A stretch of DNA of 64,000 nt. Origin: DATGKG01 sp963783145 (GTDB taxonomy: Bacteria; Desulfobacterota; Binatia; Binatales; Binataceae). The stretch is from NCBI GenBank assembly GCA_963783145.1, contig CAWAMM010000002.1:1364001-1428000 (forward strand), in the 5' to 3' direction. This document shows, one piece after another, positions 42,247-52,696 of the stretch; within the stretch, counting starts at the first letter, position 1, and each line of letters starts with the position of its first letter. The position numbers and the translations under genes are program-made. The notes under the pieces were generated by a model, which worked only from the letters and a program-made list of their open reading frames with translations, searched no databases and was not told the DNA's origin.

Positions 42247-43857
42247 TTATCTTTTGCGCGCAGCCAATCCGCACGTGTTGATCGATTCCCCAAATCGCGA
42301 ATGAACAGTTGCCGGCGTGAGAGACCAGAGCCGGATCACTTGCGGTTCACCAAATTTGCCAGGATGGACAGTCCAGCCGGCAAAGTGCACCCTCGTTTCA
42401 TAGATGAATACCGCATCCGGCCCCAAATGCTCATCGTCTCCACCTTCGAGGTAGGCTGCGCCTTGCTGTCTTGCCCAGTTCGCTCTTAGCGCGAGAGAAT
42501 TCACGAAGGGTAACACCGCCGGGTTAACAATCCCTCCGGTATCGACGATCGAATGCTCAGACTCAAAGGCCAGTTGCCCGATTGTATAGGAGGCAACTGG
42601 CTGGTCCGGTGGCAGCCTGGTCTTGATGAACTCGGCAAGCTCGCGCATTTTGGTTACGGTTTCGGCTTTGTTTCTGATCAAAGGCCTGGCTACGGCCAGC
42701 GAGACCGCAACCGCGGCTAAGCCAGTTCCCAGGGCGACTGTGTATGACACCCATCTCTCTTCGAAGCTGAAAATCAAAAGCAAAATCGACAGCGTAAGAG
42801 GGGTCGCGAAAACAAGTACATACCTGGTTTGGACATAGGTCCGATTCTCAACGTAAAAGGCACAAGTGACCAATGCCCAGGCGAATGCGATCCAGAACGC
42901 CGACGGCAAGTTGCGGAGTTGGTCAGCCATCCGCCGGAAGATGGTGTGGCTAAACAGACCGATCACCACGATCACGGGAACGGAAATCGCAAAGACCGTG
43001 ATCACAGGAAACCCAAAAGATAGAGCCGCAACTATGTGCCAGATCACGGAGCTATTAATTGAATCGCGCTTGGCCGCGCTGGTGTTGGCGATAATGGTTC
43101 CGAACACCGCATGCGCATAGAGCATCCAGGCTGCCAATGGCGCAGCCGCCAACAAACTCGCTATCGCAAACACCGCAAGCCGCGCGCCCAAGGAGTTCGT
43201 GTTGGTCAGGCGCCAGGCGCGCAGAAACAAACAAGGAGAGACTATCGCATCCAAAAATACAAATTCCGGCCTCAGCAAAGGCGCCAGGCCACACAAAACG
43301 CATCCGAACCAGAGGTTAATCCAGGTCGGTGGCGCAACCGAGGCGGCCCAGATGATCCATAGTGCGAAGGCAATCGCCAACATGGTTTCCATTCCGGATA
43401 AGAACCAAAAGACAAAGTACGGATTGATTGCCAGTAACAGAACCACGACCGCCGCAAAAAGCTGGGGAGCAATGCCCTTGGGCGCCAGCTTCAACGCCAG
43501 CACGTAGAGCGATACCAACGCCCCAATACCACTAGTCGCCGCTAATGCTTTCCCAGCCAGGATCCAGTTAGAAATCAGGCGGTGGGCTCCCACCAGCAAG
43601 AAGACCCACATCGGCGAAGTGTCGCCGTAGACTACCTTCCCGCCAAACGAGAATCCCTGTCCCCGAAAAAGGCTTCTGGCAAACTCCAAATGGATGAAGG
43701 CGTCATCTTCGAAATATCCATATCCATAGAAGAACCATGCTAACAACCAGAGGGTAATGAAGAGGAAGACCAGAACGATCGCTTTCCTTTCCTGGGCGTT
43801 GCTGCGCCCGTGACTATCCGGAATCGTCAAGAAGCCATCCCCTCCCGAAACACGCAT
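42247..43857 (-). CDS. Polytopic membrane protein, GT39/GT-C-like glycosyltransferase
   Basis: A 536-residue protein with about 10-12 membrane helices. The first extracytoplasmic loop has YFEDDAFIHLEFARS, an acidic pair placed as in GT-C enzymes. A DTSPMWVFLL segment follows. The C-terminal ~130 residues are soluble (FIKTRLPPDQPVASYTIGQLAFES onward, with VDTGGIVNP) and resemble the periplasmic tail seen in uncharacterised bacterial GT-C proteins. Donor and acceptor are unknown. ATG at 43855-43857. Base composition is lower in GC than the core genes, in line with the accessory island. No neighbour shares its direction closely; pbpC starts on the same strand downstream after 53 bp. Confidence 0.68.
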   Translation of the reverse strand: MRVSGGDGFLTIPDSHGRSNAQERKAIVLVFLFITLWLLAWFFYGYGYFEDDAFIHLEFARSLFRGQGFSFGGKVVYGDTSPMWVFLLVGAHRLISNWILAGKALAATSGIGALVSLYVLALKLAPKGIAPQLFAAVVVLLLAINPYFVFWFLSGMETMLAIAFALWIIWAASVAPPTWINLWFGCVLCGLAPLLRPEFVFLDAIVSPCLFLRAWRLTNTNSLGARLAVFAIASLLAAAPLAAWMLYAHAVFGTIIANTSAAKRDSINSSVIWHIVAALSFGFPVITVFAISVPVIVVIGLFSHTIFRRMADQLRNLPSAFWIAFAWALVTCAFYVENRTYVQTRYVLVFATPLTLSILLLIFSFEERWVSYTVALGTGLAAVAVSLAVARPLIRNKAETVTKMRELAEFIKTRLPPDQPVASYTIGQLAFESEHSIVDTGGIVNPAVLPFVNSLALRANWARQQGAAYLEGGDDEHLGPDAVFIYETRVHFAGWTVHPGKFGEPQVIRLWSLTPATVHSRFGESINTCGLAARKR

Positions 43858-43909
43858 TCGTTCGATTTTGATCGATCAGGCGCCGCGCGTCCATTGGCGC
43901 CTTGCCTCC

Positions 43910-46238
43910 TCATCGCTCGGCGGTGGTAACCACCTTCAACTCTTCCGCCACTGCGCGGCCCTGCTGATCAATCGCGCGGATGAGATAGGACCCGGGTCGA
44001 GCCTTCCACATCAGCGACTCGCCCGAGGCCGAGGTACCGACCAACTGATCATCGACGAACCAGTACACGACACGGCTGTCAGCATCGGTGACCGCGGCGA
44101 ATGGAATCTCGGCGGCGCGTTTAGCGGTCGTCGTATAGATGATGCCGCGGCTCGGCGACGAGATCGTCGGCGCCATCCCGGCGGTGAATTTTCGACACGA
44201 CGGATCGAACGGCGGCGGGATGCTGCGCGCCAGTCCGGCGCCGCGGAACAGCTTCAGCAGATCGGAGGGCCAGAACTCGTAGACCCGCGTCGTCACCGCA
44301 TCGGCGCTGCCGGGGCACGCGCGAAAACCGGACGCAGTATCGATGCGCACCGCGCGATGAATCGAACAGGTCGCAATCGGCGACTTCCCCGGAATGAACA
44401 GCGTATCGGTAAAGTGATCGCAATAGGGTCCGGGAAGCTGACCGGAGAGCGCGCAGACCCGGATCTTCTTCAAATTAAGATGGCCGCGAACGATCGCCTC
44501 GCTCAGGCCCCCGCGCGCTCTAAGCGCATCGACGATCTGAAAAAACAGCGGGCCGGCTGCCTCGCGCCCGATGAAGTTGGCGTTCGGAGTGCCATCGAAA
44601 TTCCCGATCCAGACTCCCAGCACATAAGGGCCAACGACGCCGACCGCCCACGCATCGCGAAGTCCGAATGAAGTGCCGGTTTTCCACGGAATCGCGACCG
44701 CCTGTGGAAGTTGCGAGGTCGTGAAGTCATCTGACGGTCGCGGATTCGAACGCAGCATATCGAGGACCGCGAAGCTCGCCTCCGGGCTCAGCATCCGCAA
44801 GTGGAGACGCGGTCGCGGGGTTGATGGTGAGCGTCAGCGGACGCAGCTCGCCTCCGTTGGCAAGCATCGCGTAGAGTCCGGTCAGCTCCTCCATACTCAC
44901 TTCGGCGCCGCCGAGCGCGAGTGCGAGACCGTAGAAACTCTCCTCGTGAAGATTGCGGATGCCGGCCTTTTTGAGAAAGCCATACAAACCCGGAGGCCGC
45001 AGCATATTCGCGACCTCGATGGCGGGAACATTGCGGCTGCGGACCAGCGCGCTGGTCGCATCGATGGGACCGAGGAAATCGTGATCGTAGTTCTCCGGGT
45101 TGTACGCGGCGATACGGACCGCGGTGTCCTTGAGCATGGTGCGCGGATGGATGAGACCCTCATCGATCGCGAGCGCGTAGATGAACGGCTTGAGCGCCGA
45201 GCCCGGCGAGCGCCGGCCCAGCAATCCGTTCACCTGCCCGTCGATCTGATTGTCGAAGTAGTTGGCCGAACCGGCGTAGGCCTTGACCTGCATCGTTCGA
45301 TAATCGATCAGCATCACCGCGCCGTTGTGGATGCCCAGGTTGCGGCTGCGCTCAGTAAAGGATCGAAGCTGCAGCTCGATAAGATTTTGCAGACCGGTAT
45401 CGAGCGTCGTGTGGATGCGGCCCGCATCGCTGACCGCGAGCACCCGATTGACCAGATGTGGCGCGCGATTGGGCAGGTCGCTTCGATTCCAGGTGCGAAC
45501 CGCGAAAGTGGCGTTCGCGCCGGTGAACGCCGCATCGTAGTTCTTCGCCCATAGCGCACCGAGCCGCTGTCGCGCGCGATCGAGCGGCTCATGCCCGCCA
45601 CGACGCGACGGATTGCGCATGCGCGGGCTTTGCGGAATCACCGCGAGGGTCAACGCCTGCGTCACCGACAGCCGCGTCGGCGGTTCATGAAAATATACGT
45701 AGCTCGCGGCGCCGACGCCTTCGACATTACCGCCGTAGGGCGCGAGGTTAAGATAGGCCTCGAGGATTTGATCCTTGGTGTAGAAGCGCTCCAGCTCGAG
45801 CGCGCGAAAGATTTGCCGAAGCTTCCCGCCAATCGATCGCGAATCGATGCCGAAGCGATTGCGCGCCAGCTGCATCGTAATCGTCGAGCCGCCAACGCGC
45901 CGCGCCCCGCCGAAATAAGTGGTGCGCATCGCGCGCAGCAGCGACAGCGGATTCACCCCGCGATGCCATCGGAAGTAGGTGTCCTCCTGCAGCAGCGTCG
46001 CCTCGATCATCGCGGGAGGAATCTCCGACAGCGGCACCCAGAGCCGATACTTCTCGTCGCTCGAGAGCGTCAGGCGCAGCAGATGCCCGTCGCGATCGAA
46101 AACCGCTTGCGAGAAGTCGGTCTTGTTCACCAGCATCGGCCTGGGCTGGAGCCCCGCCGCGATCCATACCGCGGCCGCAAGCACGATCATTGATGCGGCG
46201 ATAGCTGATGCTATGGCGATTAGCTTGCGCGTTTTCAT
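43910..46238 (-). pseudogene. pbpC: Penicillin-binding protein 1C, interrupted by one frameshift
   Basis: PBP1C is a bifunctional peptidoglycan synthase. The first part (46238 down to about 44800) has an N-terminal membrane anchor, the GT51 glycosyltransferase (Glu85 in LLQEDTYF, then the NRFGID region and EAYLNLAPYG), and the transpeptidase SxxK (Ser347-Lys350) and SRN (401-403). It then runs into a different frame near 44795-44810. The second part (44800 to 43910) continues with MLSPEASFAVLD, WKTGTSFGLRDAWAVG (KTG box) and a BiPBP_C domain. One base gained, or two lost, explains the break. Both parts are well preserved. ATG overlaps the alpha-2-macroglobulin stop (ATGA). Confidence 0.88.
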
Positions 46239-49200
46239 GGTGAGGTTGGAGGTTCTCCGATGCGGAACCGGCTGCCCATCGAGCGCGCTTGTACGCTGCG
46301 GTCGTACATTCCCTCGGCATACAGCGGCGGCACCACGAAGCTTCCGCGATTGGTCGGCTTCAACCGATACACGAAGGTCTGCGCCTGGGTGCTGATGGTG
46401 CCGTAGAGGATGACGCGATCTTCGCGCACGTCGACGAAGTCCGGCTGCCAGGTGGTGTTGTCCGCGGGTCGCGACGCGCGATTGCCCAACCCTTCGGGCG
46501 AGATGTCGACCTCGAAGCCGCCAGGGATCAGATCGACGATCGCGACGTTGGGTACATCGCTGTTAATCGCGCGCAGGTTCAGCTTCACATCGACTTTGGA
46601 TTCGATCGGAGTTGAGGTTTCGGCCTCGCCCTTCTCGTTGTCGAATTCGCGGAACACTTCGATCTTGTTTTTGATTTCGGTCGCAGGCGGACTCAGATCG
46701 AAGCCGGCCTGAGTCAACTGATAGAAGAGCGCGAAGTCGGTATCGCCCGCGATGTGGACGCTGGTCGCCTCAGCCGGCACGTTGGCGTGGGCGAATTGCT
46801 GATTGTCATAAAGAAGCCGCTGCGATTTGTTGTCCGGCATGCGGGCGTCAAAGGTGATCATCGAGCGCGCCTCGGTGCCGGCGGTCTTCGCATACGCATC
46901 GAGCGCGAGCAGCGCGTATGCCGATGAAATCGTGTTCTGACGGTTGTTCCGAATCGCATCGGCAATCGCGAGAATCTGGTCACCGCTGATTCGCTTCGCC
47001 CGATCCGGGAAATGCTTCGACAGTAGGTAGAGATAGGTGGCGCGATAAACCAGGTCATCGTAGTAGGTGTCGAATCCGGCGTCCGGCGACGGCGCGGCGG
47101 GTGCGCGTGCGATGATTTGGTCGGCGTCGCGATCCATCTTGAGCAACTGGTAGGTCGCGGCGAGATAGAGCGCGGTAAGATCGGATGGCCAGAGGTTGGC
47201 ATAGTTCGTATCCAGCACCGCCCGCAGCGCATTAGCCTGATTGGTGACCACGACGCCGTTGCGCGCGAGCAGATACAGCGCATAGGCCTGCGCGCGGTAG
47301 GGCTCCAGTGCGGGTCCGCTCGCATCGGAGGTGGATAACTCCGCGTTGGCCATCTGATTCATCGAGGCCAGCGCGCGCGACAGCAGCAGCGGCGGCACCT
47401 CGAAGCCGTGCTCGCGCGCCTCGAGCAGGAAGTGTGTCGCATACGCATTGACGAAGGGTGAAACGTTCGCGCCCGAGGACCACAGCCCGAATGCGCCGTC
47501 GGCGTTCTGGCGCGCCTCCAGCGTGGCGAATGCGCGCGCGATAGTCTTCGCGGGCTTGTCGCCGGTAAGTCCGAATTCGGGACGCGAGCCGAGGATCACC
47601 GCCGGGAACGCCTGGCTCACCAGTTGTTCGGTGCATCCATAAGGATAAGTCGCAAGATAGTGGATGAGCCCGTAAGCGAGGCCGAGCGGGAACGATGACG
47701 CCGACACCTCGATGTCGCGCAGGTCCGGATACATCTTGCGGTCCAGCGCGACGTCGGCCTTGACGCTTCTGAGCAGCGACTTTTTGACGTAGCCCGAACT
47801 GATCGTCGTGACATATGGCGACGCGGGCCGGATGCTCATGTCCAGGGTGTACTTCGCCTGCTTGGTGCCCGCGGACGCCCCGATGACCATCGTCGCGTCG
47901 CCCAGAATCGGTTTCGCGCGCACCAGAAAATGTAGCGTCGCATCGGAGCCCGAGGAAATCGTGGTGTTGATCGTCTTGTCGCGGACTACTTCGAGCGCGG
48001 CGGACGTATCGATCGTCACCTTTACCTTCGAATTGTTGAGCGCGGACCCGGTGTTGTTCGCGACCAGCGAGGTGACTTCAAATTCATCGCCGGGGGTTGC
48101 CAAATAAGGCGCCTGTGGCTGTAAAACGAAGTAGCCCTGCGACACCACCTTCTTCTCGGCCACCCCGATCGCGCGGTCGGAGGCGGCGATCGCCATCACC
48201 CGAATCGTCCCGTTGAAATAGTCCGGCACGGCAAGCTCGACGTGGCCGGGACTTCCATCCGAATTTATGATGCCCGACCAGAAAGCGACCGGCTTTTGGC
48301 CCTTGCGCTTGAACGGATTGTGGCTGCGCGCGCGCAAACCTTCCTCGTCGCCGCCGGTGGCCGAGGCCTCATTGAGCAGATGCAGCTCCGGCAGAACCAG
48401 ATCCAGAATCTGCTCGGTAGTGACCTCAAACGCGCGCTTGCGGAAAAAATAAGCTAGCGGATCGGGCGTGTGGTAACGCGCGACCTGGAGGATTCCTTCA
48501 TCGACGGCGATCAGCACGAACCTGGTCGGAACCGCGGTCTGGTAGCCGATGGTCAGGGTATCGCCGGGACGCACCAGCTTCGGCGCATCGAGGGTGATCG
48601 CCTCGGTGTGGCGCGCGCGACTGACCGTGAATGGCACCGAGCCATAGGACAGCGGACTGGTATAGATCTCCGGCGAGTCGAGCGCGCGCAGGAAGGTCAC
48701 CGTGATGTAGCCGTTGCCCTCCAGCTCTTCCGGAATTTTAATCTTCTGCACCGACTCGGTGGTCGTGGTCTTGAACCATTGCGTATTGTAAATGTGATCG
48801 CGCTCGACCGTGATTAAACCCGCGCCCACGTAGGGCGCCTGGATTTCGACTTCCGCATCTTCACCCGGCGCATAATCGGGCTTGCTCAGTTTGATCTTCA
48901 GTTCGGCCTCGCGTTCGAGGCTGCGCTCGACGTTGGCATGGCCGACCACCTCGAACGAGACGCGATTGAGCTCGTCGCCCGCGCGGTTGCGGATCACAAT
49001 CGCGAACGATCCCGCCTGTGCGCTCGGAAGATTCATCGCGAGGCCGCCGGCGGGAATCGCGAGCGGGTTTTTCGCTTTGGAGATTTCCTTGCGGACCGAT
49101 TGATACGCCAGCGTGCCGTTTTCCTGCTTCGTCAGCACCGACACGTAGCGAAATTCGATCAACTCGGTGCTCAATTGATCGATCGCGACCTTGTCGAGCT

Positions 49201-52200
49201 TCGGATCGATCGCGATTAAATTGATCGCACGGACGCTGTCCTTGTTGATGTAGCCCAGATCGCCATTGGCCTTGTATGCGACCAGGTAGCGCGCGGGCGA
49301 CACGATCGCGGCCGCATCGGTCACCACCGAGCGCCCGCCTTCGGGCTCGAAGCCTTCCGCGATGAAGCGCAGTTGATAGAGCCCCTTCTCGAAGCGTTCG
49401 AGCCTGAGGTCGAACTTCGCGTGACCATCGGCGTCGGTAGTCAGGTCGCCCAAGTCTTCGTCGTAGCTTTTTTGCGTCCCATAAGGATCGACGAAATTGT
49501 AGTCGGGGTATTTGGCGAACTCTGCGCCCGACGGGGTCAGTTTGAATGATCCCTTGATGCGGCGGCCTGCCGCGGCGGTCCCAAACAGCGTGCGCAGCGT
49601 GACGGTGGCGCTAAGCGCATCGGGCGAGATCCAGCCCGGCGCCGCGGGCGCCGAAAGTTGCGCCTTGATATTCATTCGATCGGGTTGAAACTCTTCGACC
49701 CGCACCGCGGTCGACCCCAGCAGCGCGCTGCGCTGGTTGTCGCGCACGATGTAGAGCGAAAAGCTATACGAGCCGGTGGGAGAATCCTCCTGGGTCGAGG
49801 CCGAGTATTCTTCGAAGCCGGCGTCCGAGAATTTTTCCATCTGATGGCGGATTTCGATGCCGCGTGGATCCGTCATCACCAGTTCCAGCGGCAAACCTTC
49901 CGGCAGTGCCTGCCATTGGTTCTGCTTGACGATCATCCCGATGTGGATTTCGTCGCCGGGCCGATAGATCCCGCGATCGGAAAAGAGATACGCCTGCAAC
50001 GATTCGGTTTCGCCTTCGGTATAGAGGCCGCCGGTATCGAACCGCGAGAGATTGAGGCGGCGATCGTAACGGTCGTAAGGCAGGAACGAAAAATCGCCGT
50101 CGCTCTGCGCGACGTAGACGGTCGGCGTCTTTTCCCGGCTGAAATCCTTCAAGCTCGGAAAGCCTGCGCGGCCGCTGGCGTCGGTGGTGCGGGAGAACAC
50201 CGGCAAGCCATTCTTCCCCAGGATGTCGACCGTGACACCCGCGAGCGGCTCGCCGGTGCGTATCGATTGCACGAAGACATCGTGACTGCCGTCGGCGGAG
50301 TCCTTCACCACCAATCCCAGGTCGGTCAGCAGCACCAGGCGGGCATCGGAAATGCCGCTTTGGATGACCTGTTTGTTGAAGGGGTCCCATTCCTCGATCT
50401 TGAGCCAGAACAGCCCGTGCGGGAGCGCGCCGCTCGACAGCATCGGGGCGAAGTCGAACACGCTGTATTGATTGTTTCCCGACGGATCGGACGGCAACTG
50501 ACGCGCCTCGCTGATGACTTCGGAGAGATCGTCGTAGCCGAAGCGCATCTGGCTGTAGCCGAAATCCGGGTTGGAGAAGGTCCCCTGGGTTTGCGATACC
50601 AGGTGACTCACGCTGCCCGGCAGCAGACGGCTCACCTCGATATGAATCGAACCGACGCTGCGGGTGAGGATCGAGATTTTCTTTTCGCCGGAGAGGCTCA
50701 GCACCGAGCCCTGGGACGCGATTTTGATGATGTGTGGAAACGCGGTCGCTTCGATGACCGCGGAAAAGTCCTTGACCAGCGGATAATCACCGAATGACTT
50801 CAATCCATGATGCACCGTCACCAGCAGAAAGCGGCCGGTCTCGGCCGTGAACTTGAAGCTTTGGGTGGCGTCGAAGTCGTGCTCGGTCGGAATCCAGGTT
50901 ATCGAAACCGGCTCCGCCAGCTTCATCACCTCGGGAACCACTTCGAGCGGATCGCTCCATCGGTAGTCATAGCTTAGCGGCTGGTCACCGATGGCGGGCT
51001 TGTCCTTGGGAAGCAGGACAACCGAAATGTTGCTTGCGAGGTCCGCTTGGCGCATCGGTGCCGACGCGCTGATGGTGCCGATCCGTTCCATCTCATCGCG
51101 CTGGTTCGCGACTTCATTCGCGCCGATATTCTGGATGCGGAAATAGCTCGCCATCCCCGGAATGTTCACCGTCCGTTCCAGGGCTGCCGGGGTCCCGGGT
51201 CCGCCGCGCGAGGAACGCACGCCGGCCGCAATCGAAAGCAGCATCTCGCCCTCGTCGGGCGGTATCGCGAACGAGTCCGAATGGATAAAAGCCTTGCCGC
51301 CGGCCGCATCGTAGCTGACCTTGAAGCCGAAGGTCTTCGCTTCGCTGCTGTCGAAGCTCTTGACCGGCTCGACCCGCATCCGCATCGTGATGCGCTTCTC
51401 GAAATCGGTTTTGTCGATCGGATGAGTGAAGCTCACGGTGGCGACCACCTGCTTTATCTTGGGGTCGGTGGGGTCGTCATAGAACTGCGCGCTGTCGATG
51501 GCGGCCTCAAAGCTCGGCGAGTTCAGCGGATACGAATAGGTCCGCAGCCGAATGTGCCGGGGAAACAGCTTCCGATCGAACTTGATGGTGTAATGCTGCC
51601 CGATCGGCCAATCATTTTGGGGCGTGAACTGAAGGTCCGCGTCGCCCAGCCACTTCCAGCTTCCAGCCACCGGCGGTGTGATCGTGATGCCCGAGGTGAC
51701 CGGCTTGCTGATCGCATCCAGGCGCGCCGCGGAGCCCGAAAAATGGACGATCACCGGATCAGGTAGCGCGGGCGCGGGCGAGGCCGCTGCCTCCAGGACG
51801 AATTGAGCGACCGGCGCCGGCACTCCACTGCGGGCAATTGCGCCGGTGGTGGGCATTTGTCCCTGCGGTTGCACTGAAGATGCACCCACGCGCGGATGAT
51901 GGCGCCGATGGTGAAAGATCCTGCCCGCTAGACCCCAGACGCCGCCCTGCGACTGCGCGGCATTCGGCGGAGGCGGATTCTGCCCGTTCGACCCGCCCTC
52001 ACCCCATCTACCACCATTGACTAAAGGATTCGGCGGATTTGTCTCGGCCTGGTCGCTCGGCTCGAAGCGCGTCGGGCCCGGCTGACTGACGGTTACCTCC
52101 AGATAGTGCGGCTCGGGAAGATGCTTGTACCATTGCCACCCGGCGTAACTGGCGACGATGACCGCCAGCAGTGACGCGGTTGCCATCCAGAAGCGAAGCG

Positions 52201-52390
52201 GACTCGCAATCCGGCGGGCGTCGAGCCAGCTAACCGCCCGTTGCGCGCTGGCGCGCAGGTATTCCCCCAGGCGCTCAAGCCACGCCGGAGGAGTCCATCG
52301 AATTTGACCGAAAATCGAGCGGAGCAATGGCAGGAAGAAACGCCGGAACGCATCCGCGATCGAAACCACGAGCCCCCGCAATATTTTCAT
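46235..52390 (-). CDS. Bacterial alpha-2-macroglobulin with thioester motif
   Basis: At 2051 residues this is longer than E. coli YfhM (about 1650). A membrane helix near residues 70-85 anchors it to the inner membrane. A Pro/Gly/Asn/His-rich linker (about 95-190) follows, part of which looks repeat-derived. MG domains come next, a bait-like middle, then the thioester motif CTEQ (Cys1586-Gln1589) in YGCTEQLVSQ, which can bind attacking proteases covalently. A C-terminal receptor-like domain ends the protein. It is co-translated with pbpC, the known A2M-PBP1C pairing that defends the periplasm and repairs the wall. ATG at 52388-52390. The 306 bp upstream of it, to the divergent hydrolase, hold no gene I can support. 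Confidence 0.92.
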   Translation of the reverse strand: MKILRGLVVSIADAFRRFFLPLLRSIFGQIRWTPPAWLERLGEYLRASAQRAVSWLDARRIASPLRFWMATASLLAVIVASYAGWQWYKHLPEPHYLEVTVSQPGPTRFEPSDQAETNPPNPLVNGGRWGEGGSNGQNPPPPNAAQSQGGVWGLAGRIFHHRRHHPRVGASSVQPQGQMPTTGAIARSGVPAPVAQFVLEAAASPAPALPDPVIVHFSGSAARLDAISKPVTSGITITPPVAGSWKWLGDADLQFTPQNDWPIGQHYTIKFDRKLFPRHIRLRTYSYPLNSPSFEAAIDSAQFYDDPTDPKIKQVVATVSFTHPIDKTDFEKRITMRMRVEPVKSFDSSEAKTFGFKVSYDAAGGKAFIHSDSFAIPPDEGEMLLSIAAGVRSSRGGPGTPAALERTVNIPGMASYFRIQNIGANEVANQRDEMERIGTISASAPMRQADLASNISVVLLPKDKPAIGDQPLSYDYRWSDPLEVVPEVMKLAEPVSITWIPTEHDFDATQSFKFTAETGRFLLVTVHHGLKSFGDYPLVKDFSAVIEATAFPHIIKIASQGSVLSLSGEKKISILTRSVGSIHIEVSRLLPGSVSHLVSQTQGTFSNPDFGYSQMRFGYDDLSEVISEARQLPSDPSGNNQYSVFDFAPMLSSGALPHGLFWLKIEEWDPFNKQVIQSGISDARLVLLTDLGLVVKDSADGSHDVFVQSIRTGEPLAGVTVDILGKNGLPVFSRTTDASGRAGFPSLKDFSREKTPTVYVAQSDGDFSFLPYDRYDRRLNLSRFDTGGLYTEGETESLQAYLFSDRGIYRPGDEIHIGMIVKQNQWQALPEGLPLELVMTDPRGIEIRHQMEKFSDAGFEEYSASTQEDSPTGSYSFSLYIVRDNQRSALLGSTAVRVEEFQPDRMNIKAQLSAPAAPGWISPDALSATVTLRTLFGTAAAGRRIKGSFKLTPSGAEFAKYPDYNFVDPYGTQKSYDEDLGDLTTDADGHAKFDLRLERFEKGLYQLRFIAEGFEPEGGRSVVTDAAAIVSPARYLVAYKANGDLGYINKDSVRAINLIAIDPKLDKVAIDQLSTELIEFRYVSVLTKQENGTLAYQSVRKEISKAKNPLAIPAGGLAMNLPSAQAGSFAIVIRNRAGDELNRVSFEVVGHANVERSLEREAELKIKLSKPDYAPGEDAEVEIQAPYVGAGLITVERDHIYNTQWFKTTTTESVQKIKIPEELEGNGYITVTFLRALDSPEIYTSPLSYGSVPFTVSRARHTEAITLDAPKLVRPGDTLTIGYQTAVPTRFVLIAVDEGILQVARYHTPDPLAYFFRKRAFEVTTEQILDLVLPELHLLNEASATGGDEEGLRARSHNPFKRKGQKPVAFWSGIINSDGSPGHVELAVPDYFNGTIRVMAIAASDRAIGVAEKKVVSQGYFVLQPQAPYLATPGDEFEVTSLVANNTGSALNNSKVKVTIDTSAALEVVRDKTINTTISSGSDATLHFLVRAKPILGDATMVIGASAGTKQAKYTLDMSIRPASPYVTTISSGYVKKSLLRSVKADVALDRKMYPDLRDIEVSASSFPLGLAYGLIHYLATYPYGCTEQLVSQAFPAVILGSRPEFGLTGDKPAKTIARAFATLEARQNADGAFGLWSSGANVSPFVNAYATHFLLEAREHGFEVPPLLLSRALASMNQMANAELSTSDASGPALEPYRAQAYALYLLARNGVVVTNQANALRAVLDTNYANLWPSDLTALYLAATYQLLKMDRDADQIIARAPAAPSPDAGFDTYYDDLVYRATYLYLLSKHFPDRAKRISGDQILAIADAIRNNRQNTISSAYALLALDAYAKTAGTEARSMITFDARMPDNKSQRLLYDNQQFAHANVPAEATSVHIAGDTDFALFYQLTQAGFDLSPPATEIKNKIEVFREFDNEKGEAETSTPIESKVDVKLNLRAINSDVPNVAIVDLIPGGFEVDISPEGLGNRASRPADNTTWQPDFVDVREDRVILYGTISTQAQTFVYRLKPTNRGSFVVPPLYAEGMYDRSVQARSMGSRFRIGEPPTSP

Positions 52391-52696
52391 CGAAGTGTAA
52401 GCGTCAACGGTAAGCGCGCGTCAGGAGCGAAGCAAGAGCGCACGCCTCGAAAGGCCACCGCGAGTTAACGCGGTCTGCAATCGAGTGGGTTAGTGAACGC
52501 AACAGCCGCATGATCGAAGAATACGCCGGCGGCGAAGTTGCGTTGCATCGTCATTCGATACGTATTGTGGCCCCGGAACGATGGCTTAGTACGTCCCTCG
52601 ATTTCGCGTCTGATTGCCGAGCTTTTTCTGATTTGATAGACCTCGAACGTACGCAAGGCTGTTATCCCATTCGAAACAGACCAGGAGCGTTAAAGC

